Virus record (IMG/VR): IMGVR_UViG_3300024062_000039
Span: 1-29,349 of that record
Length of the DNA stretch: 29,349 bases
Source of the DNA: a virus
Strand: one strand, 5' to 3'
Below the pieces are notes generated by a model. The model was not told where the DNA came from, made no database searches, and saw only the letters and a list, made by a program, of their open reading frames with translations. A program made the translations under genes and the position numbers. Positions 22,378 to 29,349 of the stretch are shown here, one piece after another (within the stretch, counting starts at the first letter, position 1; every line of letters starts with the position of its first letter).

Positions 22378-24420
22378 ATGAGAAAAGGTTTATGGATTGG
22401 ATTGGGTGCTCTTTGCGTTTTGCTCTTAGGAGCCAAGATACATAGAGATAATACAATTAGAGTTGGTGACGGTAATAATACCGATAAGGAATTAATTTTC
22501 GACGTTGGCGCTGCAAGTGATGATAACCCTCGTTTAAAGTGGGATTCTGCTACTTCAAAGCTTCAATTTACAAATGATAATACTAATATTTTTGATATCG
22601 GTTCTGGTTCTGGTTCTGGCGGCGGTGGTACTAATATAGTAGATAATGCTGGTGCTGAAAATGGTACTTCAAACTGGACTAATACTGGTTCAGGTTCTTT
22701 TACTACTTCGACCGTTGCGGCTGAGGTTGCACTTGGTGGCCAGTCTTTTGAGTGGAACGCTGATGCTGCTAGTGACACGTTGGAATCTGATGCGGTTTCG
22801 GTTGATGATTACAAGATTATTAAAAATCGTTTGTGTCTAATGTCGTTTTGGTACTTAGGCGGCGATGCGAATATCACGGCTCAGGTTTGGGATGGGGCTG
22901 AGGTTATAACAAGTATTGCTTTGGAAGCTGCAGCCGAATACACGGCTTCGGGTGATATTACTTTTGTTTGTCCTTCAACGGGTACGCTTGCGGTTCGGTT
23001 CTTAGCTAGCGCCGATGCCGCGACTATTCATGTTGACGATGTTTTCCTTGGGACTAGAACGCCTCAAAATGGAACGGTTCAAACGGATTGGGTTAATTTC
23101 ACGCCGATACTAACAAATGTCCCAACTACTGAAATTGAAGGGGCCTGGAGGCGTGATGGGCCTGATATGCTTGTAAAAGTACAAGGCTTAGTTAGTGGCG
23201 CTGTCACAGGTACTATAGGGCTTACCGTCCCAGACGGGAAATCCGTGATAGGCGAGTTGTTAGGCACAAGTAGTACAGTCAAATATATTCACGGTGAGGC
23301 GTTCGGTAGAGATGTGAGTGTTCCTTCAAATAATCATCAGGGCGTAGTTGTTTTTACAGATGCGACAACAATCGGTATTCGATCGGACGATATAACAAGC
23401 TGGGGAGCTTCTGAGCCTTTTGTCTGGGCTTCAAATGACAGGATCACACTAAATATTAGAATTCCAATAACCGAATGGGCAGGCACATCCCTAGTTTTCC
23501 AGCCTACCGTTGACGATTTGCCTTTTACTAATTGGAAGTCTTACAGCCCTGTTTTTGTAAATGATACTGCACATGCACCCAGCACTTCAACTTTTCTATG
23601 GAGGCGTGACGGGGCAGATATGCTAATAGAATTTGCATACAGTCCCTCAGCTAATGGAACTGACGGGGGCGATTGGACTTTTTCAATCCCGCCTGGACAT
23701 ACAATCATAAACCCAACAGAGCCAAATAGATTTGGCGGCGTTTCATATCTTATCGAGGCCCCTGGTGGTGATACTTATGGCGAAGGAACTATACGGAAAG
23801 CAACAGATACTACTCTCAAAATTATCTTTGGCCGCCCCGTGGACGACCTTGTGGGCGATGTTTCCGGCAACGAGATAGGAACTAGTGTAAACAATCTTAT
23901 TAGAGGAATTAACTCAAATGGCGCTATTAGAATCCCAATCGTAGAATTCGCCAACGCCCCATCCCTACCACCAATAGGCGTAGAGGTTGCTAGTGATGGT
24001 AAGCCGGGTCTTCAAGATATAGAAGATTCAGGTGAGCTTGACCTACCCGCGTTGAGTTGGAACGGCACGCCTCCGTCGTCTTTGACTTATGGTAAATATA
24101 GATGGTGGAGAGACGGCGATCAGGTGACTGTGGTTTGGCGGGCGAGATATGGCGTATCTGGTTCGGGTAATTTGTCTGCTAACTGGGCTTTGCCTGGTTC
24201 TATGCCTACACCGTTGGTATTTTCAGTTACCTCTACATCTCAATATTTGTCATATCACGGCTCGGGGGCGCTACAAACTTCAATATCTTCCGGGGGTACG
24301 ACTGGGGTAACTAAGATGTTTTACCCTTCGGCAAATAATTTTAATGTTTACATTGTAGTGAACTCATCCACGGCGGCTCAGGCTATTGGTGGAACCTTGA
24401 CATATACAACGGCGGATTAA
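22378..24420 (+). CDS. Large fibre-like protein with N-terminal membrane anchor and three repeated modules (680 aa)
   Basis: Residues 4-19 (LWIGLGALCVLLLGAK) look like an uncleaved signal anchor, unusual for a tail fibre. Residues 25-78 form a beta-rich part ending in a Gly/Ser linker (GSGSGSGGGGTN). Residues 86-226 resemble a jelly-roll carbohydrate-binding module (NAGAENGTSNW, then WDGAEVITSI, then HVDDVFLG). Three related modules follow at about 238-369, 386-523 and 559-676, each with a Trp-Arg-Arg/Trp-Asp-Gly motif (AWRRDGPDML, LWRRDGADML, WWRDGDQVTV). The first two are very alike in DNA. It is likely a receptor-binding fibre or an exported surface protein. Upstream TAAGGGG with 8-base gap. 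Confidence 0.65.
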   Translation: MRKGLWIGLGALCVLLLGAKIHRDNTIRVGDGNNTDKELIFDVGAASDDNPRLKWDSATSKLQFTNDNTNIFDIGSGSGSGGGGTNIVDNAGAENGTSNWTNTGSGSFTTSTVAAEVALGGQSFEWNADAASDTLESDAVSVDDYKIIKNRLCLMSFWYLGGDANITAQVWDGAEVITSIALEAAAEYTASGDITFVCPSTGTLAVRFLASADAATIHVDDVFLGTRTPQNGTVQTDWVNFTPILTNVPTTEIEGAWRRDGPDMLVKVQGLVSGAVTGTIGLTVPDGKSVIGELLGTSSTVKYIHGEAFGRDVSVPSNNHQGVVVFTDATTIGIRSDDITSWGASEPFVWASNDRITLNIRIPITEWAGTSLVFQPTVDDLPFTNWKSYSPVFVNDTAHAPSTSTFLWRRDGADMLIEFAYSPSANGTDGGDWTFSIPPGHTIINPTEPNRFGGVSYLIEAPGGDTYGEGTIRKATDTTLKIIFGRPVDDLVGDVSGNEIGTSVNNLIRGINSNGAIRIPIVEFANAPSLPPIGVEVASDGKPGLQDIEDSGELDLPALSWNGTPPSSLTYGKYRWWRDGDQVTVVWRARYGVSGSGNLSANWALPGSMPTPLVFSVTSTSQYLSYHGSGALQTSISSGGTTGVTKMFYPSANNFNVYIVVNSSTAAQAIGGTLTYTTAD

Positions 24421-24423
24421 CCA

Positions 24424-25299
24424 ATGAAACATCTACTCACAATCCTACTTCTATCATCTTGCTCAACGTCTCAAGTAAAGCCGAGCAAGGTGTATGATTT
24501 AACAGATGCGCTTTTCGTCCGTGATAACCTCATAGAGACAGTTCAAAAAGATTCTGAAGGTCTATCGGTTGAAGTTAAAAAAGATTGCGATGGGATGATT
24601 TGGCAAGGTCAATGGTGCGCTGTAAATGGTTGTAGCATTGACTCATACGAAGATTCTAGCCGCAATGGAAAGTTCTACCGAAGGCCAGAGCCTAGATGCT
24701 GGGTTGAAGAAAATAAAGATCAAAGACAGGACGCTTCATCGGACTGGAGCCGAGATCAATTTTCTTGTGGCCTTGGGATTTATGGGCTTGTGGCTAAAGA
24801 TCTAAATATGTTCGAGCGACATATTCAATACGGCCAGGATAATCTATTTGTGATGGGTGAGCCTACCCTATCTAAAGGTTATGATCCGAGAGTGGTATAC
24901 ACGCCTAATGTAAGGGCTTACTTATATCATGCCTCATATTCTCTAGGTGGCAAAAAACATTCTGGTTATAATTGGCCTTCGACCTATCCAAAGGGAAAAA
25001 CAGATTATCACGCTCATTTGCAATTATGCTCTATTTTCGCTCGTGGCTTATCCGATGGAAAGATAAACAACCAGATGGCCGCAAGGATTCAAGAGCATTA
25101 TAAGCGCGATAAAACCGACCTATGGGCGGCTCTTTTATGGGGCAAATACTCAGGTGATTATGATCGAATTTATGGCTTATGTTCAAATCCTAAGCTTGTG
25201 GTTCCAAGTTATGTAAGATGCGACAAAACAAAAACAGACTGTAAAAAAATGCACAAAGCTTTTATTTGTCAACAGATGATTGAGGATTTAAAGAATTGA
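24424..25299 (+). CDS. Phage-encoded lipoprotein of unknown function (291 aa)
   Basis: A very short signal peptide ends in the lipobox LLSSC (Cys13), so the protein should be lipidated and placed in the periplasm or outer membrane. The mature part has nine or more Cys (KDCDGMIWQGQWCAVNGCS, then PRCWVEE, and a cluster near the end), suggesting disulphides. A WSRDQFSCGLGIYGL segment recalls the toroidal (alpha/alpha)-type enzymes, but I cannot name a family. It lies before the lysis genes; possible roles are superinfection exclusion, surface hydrolysis or lysis help. No clear ribosome site is present (stop of the fibre gene only 3 bases upstream), so coupling is likely. Confidence 0.6.
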   Translation: MKHLLTILLLSSCSTSQVKPSKVYDLTDALFVRDNLIETVQKDSEGLSVEVKKDCDGMIWQGQWCAVNGCSIDSYEDSSRNGKFYRRPEPRCWVEENKDQRQDASSDWSRDQFSCGLGIYGLVAKDLNMFERHIQYGQDNLFVMGEPTLSKGYDPRVVYTPNVRAYLYHASYSLGGKKHSGYNWPSTYPKGKTDYHAHLQLCSIFARGLSDGKINNQMAARIQEHYKRDKTDLWAALLWGKYSGDYDRIYGLCSNPKLVVPSYVRCDKTKTDCKKMHKAFICQQMIEDLKN

Positions 25300-25640
25300 T
25301 CGAAGCCCCTCAAATGGATGTTAATTTTTTCTTTCAACTGGTAACGGCTGCAGTCGCTATCGGTATTGCAGTTTGGCGCGTGAGTGCTGTTATCAATGGT
25401 GCTTGTAAAAAGATTGAAGATAGAATCATGGCTTTAGAGCTAAAGATTTCTAAAATCGAGGCGATAACTGAAACAGTGAAAGAAGATCACGATAAATTAA
25501 CTGAAATCTGCGTTTATAACGAACAAAATAAAGCAAGCCTAGATCAATGCCATTCAAAAGTAAGGTCTTTAGAATCCAATTTCGGAGGCTTAAATCAAGT
25601 CATTTCAGGGCTAAGAGCCAAAGGGGTAAATCATGGATAG
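25296..25640 (+). CDS. Small single-pass membrane protein with coiled coil (114 aa; holin or spanin-like)
   Basis: TTG at 25296 overlaps the lipoprotein stop and has GAGG 10 bases upstream; ATG at 25314 is the alternative. One hydrophobic segment (residues ~10-35, FFFQLVTAAVAIGIAVWRVSA) is followed by a long charged coiled coil (~40-105). This is the layout of an inner-membrane spanin or of a pinholin-like helper. It precedes the amidase by a few small genes, so a lysis role is likely, though not proved. Confidence 0.55.
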   Translation: MIEAPQMDVNFFFQLVTAAVAIGIAVWRVSAVINGACKKIEDRIMALELKISKIEAITETVKEDHDKLTEICVYNEQNKASLDQCHSKVRSLESNFGGLNQVISGLRAKGVNHG

Positions 25641-25917
25641 AATCGAATCAATGCCAGAGACTTCGGATATCGTGGAATTTGTTGATAATGTAGTTGAAGA
25701 TTTAGTTAAGCATATTTCTGATGATGGAAAAATCGACGGCTTCGAGATTACTCAAACCGTTATAGAAAATGCTCCGGGTGCTGTTAAAGCTTCTATGGGT
25801 TCTGCGAAGGTTATAGCTGAGTATCAATCAGCGCCTCAAGAGGATCAAGAAAAGATGTTCAAATACCTAGCAAGCACAGTGATGGGAATTGCTTCAGCTT
25901 TCGCGGCTAAAAAATGA
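25633..25917 (+). CDS. Small acidic unknown protein in the lysis region (94 aa)
   Basis: ATG at 25633 has AAGGGG upstream with good spacing. The product is acidic and helical (DIVEFVDNVVEDLVKHISDDGKIDGFEI) and ends with a weakly hydrophobic ASTVMGIASAFAAKK. The DDGKIDGFE stretch resembles an EF-hand-like loop but lacks the full set of ligands. Families of this shape appear near holins in several phages. It overlaps its neighbours by 8 and 4 bases and is therefore in a coupled cassette. No family name can be given. Confidence 0.55.
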   Translation: MDRIESMPETSDIVEFVDNVVEDLVKHISDDGKIDGFEITQTVIENAPGAVKASMGSAKVIAEYQSAPQEDQEKMFKYLASTVMGIASAFAAKK

Positions 25918-26093
25918 TTTACGCTCAAGTAATCTTAGCTGCTTTATCTTTTGGACGTGAGTATTTAAAATTCATACGTTCAAAAGAATCATGCAAAACC
26001 AAGCAAAAAGCGAAGGTTCAAACCTTCCGTCAAAAATTAAAGGATAAAAATAGTGAAGATATTGAAAAAATGTTTACCGATCTTGATCTTTAG
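25914..26093 (+). CDS. Small membrane-associated protein, possible inner spanin (59 aa)
   Basis: ATG at 25914 overlaps the previous stop (ATGA) and reads 59 codons to TAG at 26091. The N-terminus is hydrophobic (MIYAQVILAALSFG) and the rest is basic then acidic (KTKQKAKVQTFRQKLKDKN, then DIEKMFTDLDL). Its last 41 bases overlap the start of the lipoprotein gene in a second frame, which is the nested pattern of Rz/Rz1 spanin pairs. It is short for an inner spanin, so the assignment is tentative. Confidence 0.5.
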   Translation: MIYAQVILAALSFGREYLKFIRSKESCKTKQKAKVQTFRQKLKDKNSEDIEKMFTDLDL

Positions 26094-26292
26094 CTTTGTG
26101 GGCTGTGCTACTTCTAAGCCCTACGCTCCAAAGGTCTGGTTTTCAAACCCTACAAAGGTAGCTATCGAGCGTAATAAACAGCTTATTCAGTGTGAATCCA
26201 CAAGTTTTCAAGGTCATGTTTGTTTAACTCAAATGGAATTTACAAAGCTATATGAAAAATGCACAGAGAAATCTTGGTATAAATTTTGGTAG
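26053..26292 (+). CDS. Small lipoprotein, possible outer-membrane spanin (79 aa)
   Basis: GTG at 26053 has AAGGA 8 bases upstream. The signal peptide (KILKKCLPILIFSFVGC) ends in lipobox FVGC with Cys18, followed by ATSKPYAPKVW. The mature part is about 61 residues and contains four Cys. Small lipoproteins starting inside an upstream membrane gene and placed before the amidase behave like Rz1-type outer spanins. It lacks the Pro-rich character of many Rz1 proteins. The last 4 codons overlap the amidase start. Confidence 0.6.
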   Translation: MKILKKCLPILIFSFVGCATSKPYAPKVWFSNPTKVAIERNKQLIQCESTSFQGHVCLTQMEFTKLYEKCTEKSWYKFW

Positions 26293-26711
26293 ATTTCAAA
26301 CGTGTAATCGTTCATTGCTCCGATACTCCAGATTATCAGGCTGATCAAGTCAGGTATGATTACGGCGTTGAAGATATTAGGCAATGGCATTTAGATCGTG
26401 GATGGTCTGATATTGGCTATCATTTTGTTATTACCCGCATGGGTGATGTTCAAGAGGGTAGATCAATTGCAAGGCGTGGCGCTCACGCTAAAGGCCACAA
26501 TCACGATTCAATAGGCATATGCATCATAGGAAAAGAAGAGTTTCTAGAGAGCCAATTTAAGGCCCTAGCTGATTTGTATTCTTATTGCCTAATAAACTAT
26601 AAAATCGACGCTGATAGCTGGTGGTGTCATTATCAATTTAATTCTGGGAAAACTTGCCCCGGTTTTAAATACGATTATCTCAGAGGTTACTTAAAAGGTA
26701 TTAGGGCTTGA
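26286..26711 (+). CDS. Endolysin: N-acetylmuramoyl-L-alanine amidase (T7 lysozyme type, Amidase_2)
   Basis: This enzyme cleaves the bond between muramic acid and L-alanine in peptidoglycan during lysis. The zinc ligands are visible: IVHCSDTP (H10), WCHYQFNSGKTCPG (H115 and C124), with catalytic K122 and Y45 in DIGYHFVI. Length 141 against 151 for T7 lysozyme. There is no signal peptide, so a holin is needed to release it. The only possible start is TTG 26286 (a stop lies just before, apart from a rare ATT), which has a poor ribosome site and overlaps the lipoprotein stop; coupling with that gene is likely. Confidence 0.92.
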   Translation: MVDFKRVIVHCSDTPDYQADQVRYDYGVEDIRQWHLDRGWSDIGYHFVITRMGDVQEGRSIARRGAHAKGHNHDSIGICIIGKEEFLESQFKALADLYSYCLINYKIDADSWWCHYQFNSGKTCPGFKYDYLRGYLKGIRA

Positions 26712-26714
26712 TAT

Positions 26715-27050
26715 ATGGAAACGCCAATAGGTCGATCGAAAACCTCTCAAAATATACAGCCTATCGTCATTCCGGCTGGCTCTACTGTCACGGTAGATAG
26801 CATTTTATTTGCCTCATATTTCAAGGCGAACTACCAAGTTAAAATTTACAATACGTCAAATAGTCACTACTCAGGCTTTAATCTTGACAGTATGAGAAAA
26901 TCCTCAGAATTAGATTTTAGTGTTTTCGGACTATTAGGCGATAATACCAACAGGCAGATTAATTATTCTGTCATTGGTGCCGATGTAATTTTTGCAGTTA
27001 CCAATGGGGAATTATTCCCTTTGACTTTCGAGGCTGTAAAATTCACTTAA
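26715..27050 (+). CDS. Unknown probable structural protein (111 aa)
   Basis: The product is beta-rich, starts METPIGRSKTSQNIQPIVIPAGSTVTVDSI and has no signal peptide. The short alternating strand pattern (YQVKIYNTSNS, INYSVIGADVIFAVTNGE) suits a small virion head or tail decoration. It lies between the amidase and the appendage genes. I do not recognise a family. AGGG lies about 9 bases before ATG 26715. Confidence 0.55.
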   Translation: METPIGRSKTSQNIQPIVIPAGSTVTVDSILFASYFKANYQVKIYNTSNSHYSGFNLDSMRKSSELDFSVFGLLGDNTNRQINYSVIGADVIFAVTNGELFPLTFEAVKFT

Positions 27051-27066
27051 TTAGAGGAGAAACGAA

Positions 27067-28224
27067 ATGTCTAGACAAGGCTTTTCAATTGAAAAATGGT
27101 TAGAGATAACCGGCGAAAATGAATCTAGAGGCGATGGAATTAAATTGCTTCCAGTCAGTGCGGCCCCTGGTGGCGACACTGGCCCACAAGACGAAGCTGG
27201 TATCGGTTCACTAGCAATGCATACAACCACCGGAGCGATCTATAAAAAGATTGCTAACGCTGGCGCACTTGCTGACTGGGATGAATTGACTTCAACCGTT
27301 GCTGTTACTTCAGTTTGGCGTAATGAGTTAGTTAGAATCTCAACCAATGACACTTTAGCAATTGGTAACGTTAATCCAACTACTTTAACCGATAACGATG
27401 GTGGACTAGATCACACGGCTTTCGCAGTTGGTGATTATGTTTATTCCGATGCTGATGGTTCCCCTGCGTTTTTCGAGGTTGCTTCAATCTCAGCTCCGAA
27501 TATTGTTTTACAAGCGCCTACCGTTGCACTAGCTGCAGGTGATATTTTTGGCGTAAGGCATAACCTTCCAGATCCAAACGGCCAAGAAGATTCAGCGATA
27601 CTTCTTTACACTGGTACCGCGACTATTAAGCAAGCCGATTTTAACTGGGAAATTGCAAACGCTTTATATCTAACTTCAGGATATGCAGCGCAAAATGGAA
27701 CGATCGCGCCTAGTGAAGATCTTGATTCGGCTATCTCAAAGCTAGATGGTAACCAACAAGATATCCAAACCGCTTCGGGAATATCTCAAGGCGATACCAA
27801 TTATGGTACTTGGACTTCTCCGGTTGATCTTTTGTTATCTGCTACCGCGACTGCTAAAGAGCTATTCCAAAGGTTTGGCGTTCTTTTAATGCAATTAAGA
27901 GGCGTTGAAGTTACTGGTATCACGGCACAAACCATGGTCGATCAAGTGCCTGTTGCTTCAGTTTGCAAAGTTGTTTGGATGTATTGCGCTAAAGAAGATG
28001 CAACGCCAGCCAATAGAGAATCGGGAATCATATCAGCGTTAAATGATGGTTCAACTGGTGAAGATCATACTAGTCCTTATGCAAAAAACAAGGTCGGTTC
28101 AAACTTCAACTTTGATATTGATGTCGATATTTCCGGCGGTAACATGAGACTTCTAGCGACTAGCTCGACGGCTGGTGTAACTGTTACGGTTCGAAGAATC
28201 GAAGTAGTTAAGAGCGTTCTTTAA
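27067..28224 (+). CDS. Probable tail fibre or appendage protein (385 aa)
   Basis: The N-terminal part contains a pattern often seen in phage fibres: GIGSLAMHTTTGAIYKKIANAGALADWDEL, where GSLxxxTTTGxxYxK marks a small N-terminal domain. The rest is rich in Ala, Thr, Asn and Asp, beta-structured, with ASGISQGDTNYGTWTSPVDLLL and a final strand region (FNFDIDVDISGGNMRLL). There is no membrane segment. GAGGAG precedes ATG 27067. It is coupled to the next gene (TAATG). It is likely an appendage chain protein; no enzyme domain seen. Confidence 0.55.
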   Translation: MSRQGFSIEKWLEITGENESRGDGIKLLPVSAAPGGDTGPQDEAGIGSLAMHTTTGAIYKKIANAGALADWDELTSTVAVTSVWRNELVRISTNDTLAIGNVNPTTLTDNDGGLDHTAFAVGDYVYSDADGSPAFFEVASISAPNIVLQAPTVALAAGDIFGVRHNLPDPNGQEDSAILLYTGTATIKQADFNWEIANALYLTSGYAAQNGTIAPSEDLDSAISKLDGNQQDIQTASGISQGDTNYGTWTSPVDLLLSATATAKELFQRFGVLLMQLRGVEVTGITAQTMVDQVPVASVCKVVWMYCAKEDATPANRESGIISALNDGSTGEDHTSPYAKNKVGSNFNFDIDVDISGGNMRLLATSSTAGVTVTVRRIEVVKSVL

Positions 28225-28586
28225 TGGTAGTTAAGGCAAAAAATGCATTTGATCTATCTGATGATGGAATAATATTTCAAGATGATGATAGTAATCAAGT
28301 ACTTTGGATTGGGGGCGGCGTTGCCGTTCCTAATTTCACTTTGCCTTGTCCCGGTCATTACATAAGAACCAATGGCGATAATTATTTTAATGTTGACGGG
28401 CTACCTGGCTCTTGGGTTTTGCAGACGATTAGCGGACCCGCAACGGATCACCACTCAGCAATCGACTGTGTTTTGGATGGGGAAACTCTGACGATAGAAG
28501 AGAAAAAACAGATGGTTGTTTTTCGTCACTTCAAGCTGGAAGGATGCTTAGTTTTAAAGGGTTCTTTAATCCTTAAGGAAGGTTAA
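28224..28586 (+). CDS. Small beta-structured appendage protein (120 aa)
   Basis: The C-terminus has a layered pattern (LTIEEKKQMVVFRHFKLEGC, then LVLKGSLILKEG) like the end repeats that close small beta-helices of phage fibres. The N-terminal half has WIGGGVAVPNFTLPCPGHYI and a DHHSAIDC segment. It sits between two fibre genes and is coupled to the first. No firm family name. Likely an adaptor or fibre tip. Confidence 0.5.
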   Translation: MVVKAKNAFDLSDDGIIFQDDDSNQVLWIGGGVAVPNFTLPCPGHYIRTNGDNYFNVDGLPGSWVLQTISGPATDHHSAIDCVLDGETLTIEEKKQMVVFRHFKLEGCLVLKGSLILKEG

Positions 28587-28587
28587 T

Positions 28588-29184
28588 ATGTCAAGCGCTT
28601 TAATGACTCTATATACAGGAGCCGACCCAGGAACAGCGGCTCCAGCTAACTCTATTTACTTTTGGATAGACCCTACAACGAAAAGACCAAAGGGAAGGGA
28701 TGAGAATAACGTACTTTTTAATTTAACTGGACCAGCCGGATCAGCCGGACCAGCCGGACCAGCCGGACCAGCCGGGCCATCGGGACCAGGATCAATTTTA
28801 TCTTATGCTACGAGTTCGACGTTTCTTCAAAACCAGTCGTCCACAATTTGGGCGGATTATGGCGTGACAATAACATACACGCCGCCTTTGGCAGGAACAT
28901 ACGACTTACAAACTTCTTATCTTTGGTCTTTAGATGATACGGGTCAAGACTTTCAGGCTAGGTTTTCAGTGAATGGGACATTTATAGAATTTCACAGGGA
29001 AGAACCTAAAGACAAGGAAGGCGCGGGAGACGGTGGCACTGACCAGAGACACCCATCATCTTATAGTGAACCAGTGACCCTAACAGCGGGAGTGAACACA
29101 TTAAAATTACAATTCAAAGGCAGCGCAGCCAGTAAAAAGGCAGCCATTCACAGAGGATCTCTTTACGTCAGGAGCTTGCCATAA
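28588..29184 (+). CDS. Collagen-like tail fibre protein (198 aa)
   Basis: An N-terminal segment (MTLYTGADPGTAAPANSIYFWIDPTTKRPKGRDENNVLFN) resembles the attachment domain of phage fibres. Residues 48-68 are seven Gly-X-Y triplets (GPAGSAGPAGPAG and on), which form a trimeric collagen-like shaft. The C-terminal ~125 residues form a beta domain (TYDLQTSYLWSLDD, SVNGTFIEFHRE, VTLTAGVNTLKLQFKG), probably a jelly-roll binding head of C1q/TNF-like or similar shape. AAGGAAGG precedes ATG 28588. Confidence 0.75.
   Translation: MSSALMTLYTGADPGTAAPANSIYFWIDPTTKRPKGRDENNVLFNLTGPAGSAGPAGPAGPAGPSGPGSILSYATSSTFLQNQSSTIWADYGVTITYTPPLAGTYDLQTSYLWSLDDTGQDFQARFSVNGTFIEFHREEPKDKEGAGDGGTDQRHPSSYSEPVTLTAGVNTLKLQFKGSAASKKAAIHRGSLYVRSLP
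28729..28791 (+). repeat. 9-bp tandem repeat coding Gly-Pro-Ala-Gly-X-Y
   Basis: The unit GGACCAGCC recurs in tandem with one CCA-to-TCA change in the second unit and a diverged end. It codes the collagen-like shaft. The near-identical DNA units allow length variation by slippage. Confidence 0.85.
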
Positions 29185-29349
29185 TGGAACTATCGGATTT
29201 TAAAATTTATGACTTAGTTGATGATGCTTTTACGGGCCTTAGTTATTACAACCTTGACCTAACAAAACACCTTCAAGAAAATTTAGTGCTTAAGAAGTTA
29301 GTCACCAGAGAGGCTAACGGAAGGCCAACCCATGCTATGTATTCCAGCG
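29184..29349 (+). CDS. Start of an unknown protein, cut by the window end
   Basis: ATG at 29184 overlaps the collagen-like gene stop (TAATG). The visible 55 codons give MELSDFKIYDLVDDAFTGL, then SYYNLDLTKHLQENLVLKKLV. The frame stays open to the end. It could be a further appendage or chaperone protein. Too little is visible to name it. Confidence 0.55.
   Translation, partial: MELSDFKIYDLVDDAFTGLSYYNLDLTKHLQENLVLKKLVTREANGRPTHAMYSS

Noticed and set aside
25714-25745. EF-hand calcium site in the 25633-25917 product
   Set aside because: DDGKIDGFE has only part of the ligand pattern, and no second hand is present. It is noted in the gene entry but not claimed.
28729-28791. CRISPR-like or satellite array
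   Set aside because: The units are only 9 bases, contiguous and in frame with Gly-X-Y codons, so this is a collagen-like coding repeat.
1-29349. Integrase, attachment site, tRNA, origin or repressor gene
   Set aside because: I looked for integrase catalytic motifs, cloverleaf-like sequences and phage repressor-type genes and saw none. The minus-strand winged-helix-like gene is too small and uncertain to count as a repressor.

Overview
The window is the packaging, head, tail, lysis and receptor-binding part of a tailed phage or prophage. The DNA is moderately AT-rich and the genes are packed tightly, many with 1-4 bp stop/start overlaps. The head and packaging genes are lambda-like: a Nu1-like small terminase, a GpA-type large terminase, gpW, a gpB-like portal and a gpFII-like joiner. 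The tail genes follow the order of Mu: DUF2635, sheath, tube, chaperone with frameshift, tape measure, DNA-circularisation protein, gp44 hub, gp45 spike, gp46, gp47 and gp48. The virion is therefore predicted to be a contractile-tailed myovirus. The host should be Gram-negative, because two exported lipoproteins and a T7-type amidase lie in the lysis region. No integrase, repressor, tRNA, CRISPR array or attachment site is visible, so lifestyle and host genus stay open.

Layout. (1) 70-2710, plus strand: a ParB/DNA-methyltransferase fusion, the small terminase and two very small genes. (2) 2688-3942, minus strand: a compact operon of six small unknown genes inserted between the small and large terminase genes, with a divergent promoter region (3943-4130) that contains a perfect 10-bp inverted repeat. 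(3) 4131-11510: large terminase interrupted by an intein, gpW, portal, a protease-scaffold-capsid fusion with an internal ribosome site, a DUF2190 decoration protein and a head-tail joiner. (4) 11497-21773: the Mu-type tail. (5) 21791-24420: fibre genes. (6) 24424-26711: lipoproteins, small membrane proteins and amidase (lysis and host surface). (7) 26715-29349: a second group of appendage genes, ending in a gene cut by the window edge.

The most notable points are: a terminase intein carrying the complete Trp-Cys-Thr signature and non-nucleophilic residue 1 of class 3 inteins, with a zinc-ribbon-like insertion inside its LAGLIDADG endonuclease; a textbook -1 frameshift signal (T TTT TTA, 5-nt spacer, 9-bp perfect stem) in the tail chaperone gene; a protease-scaffold-capsid polyprotein with an internal Shine-Dalgarno site that could make scaffold-capsid separately; the minus-strand operon splitting the terminase genes; and a 680-residue fibre-like protein with a membrane anchor and three diverged copies of one module.

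All functional names come from reading the sequences against remembered family features. No database search was possible.
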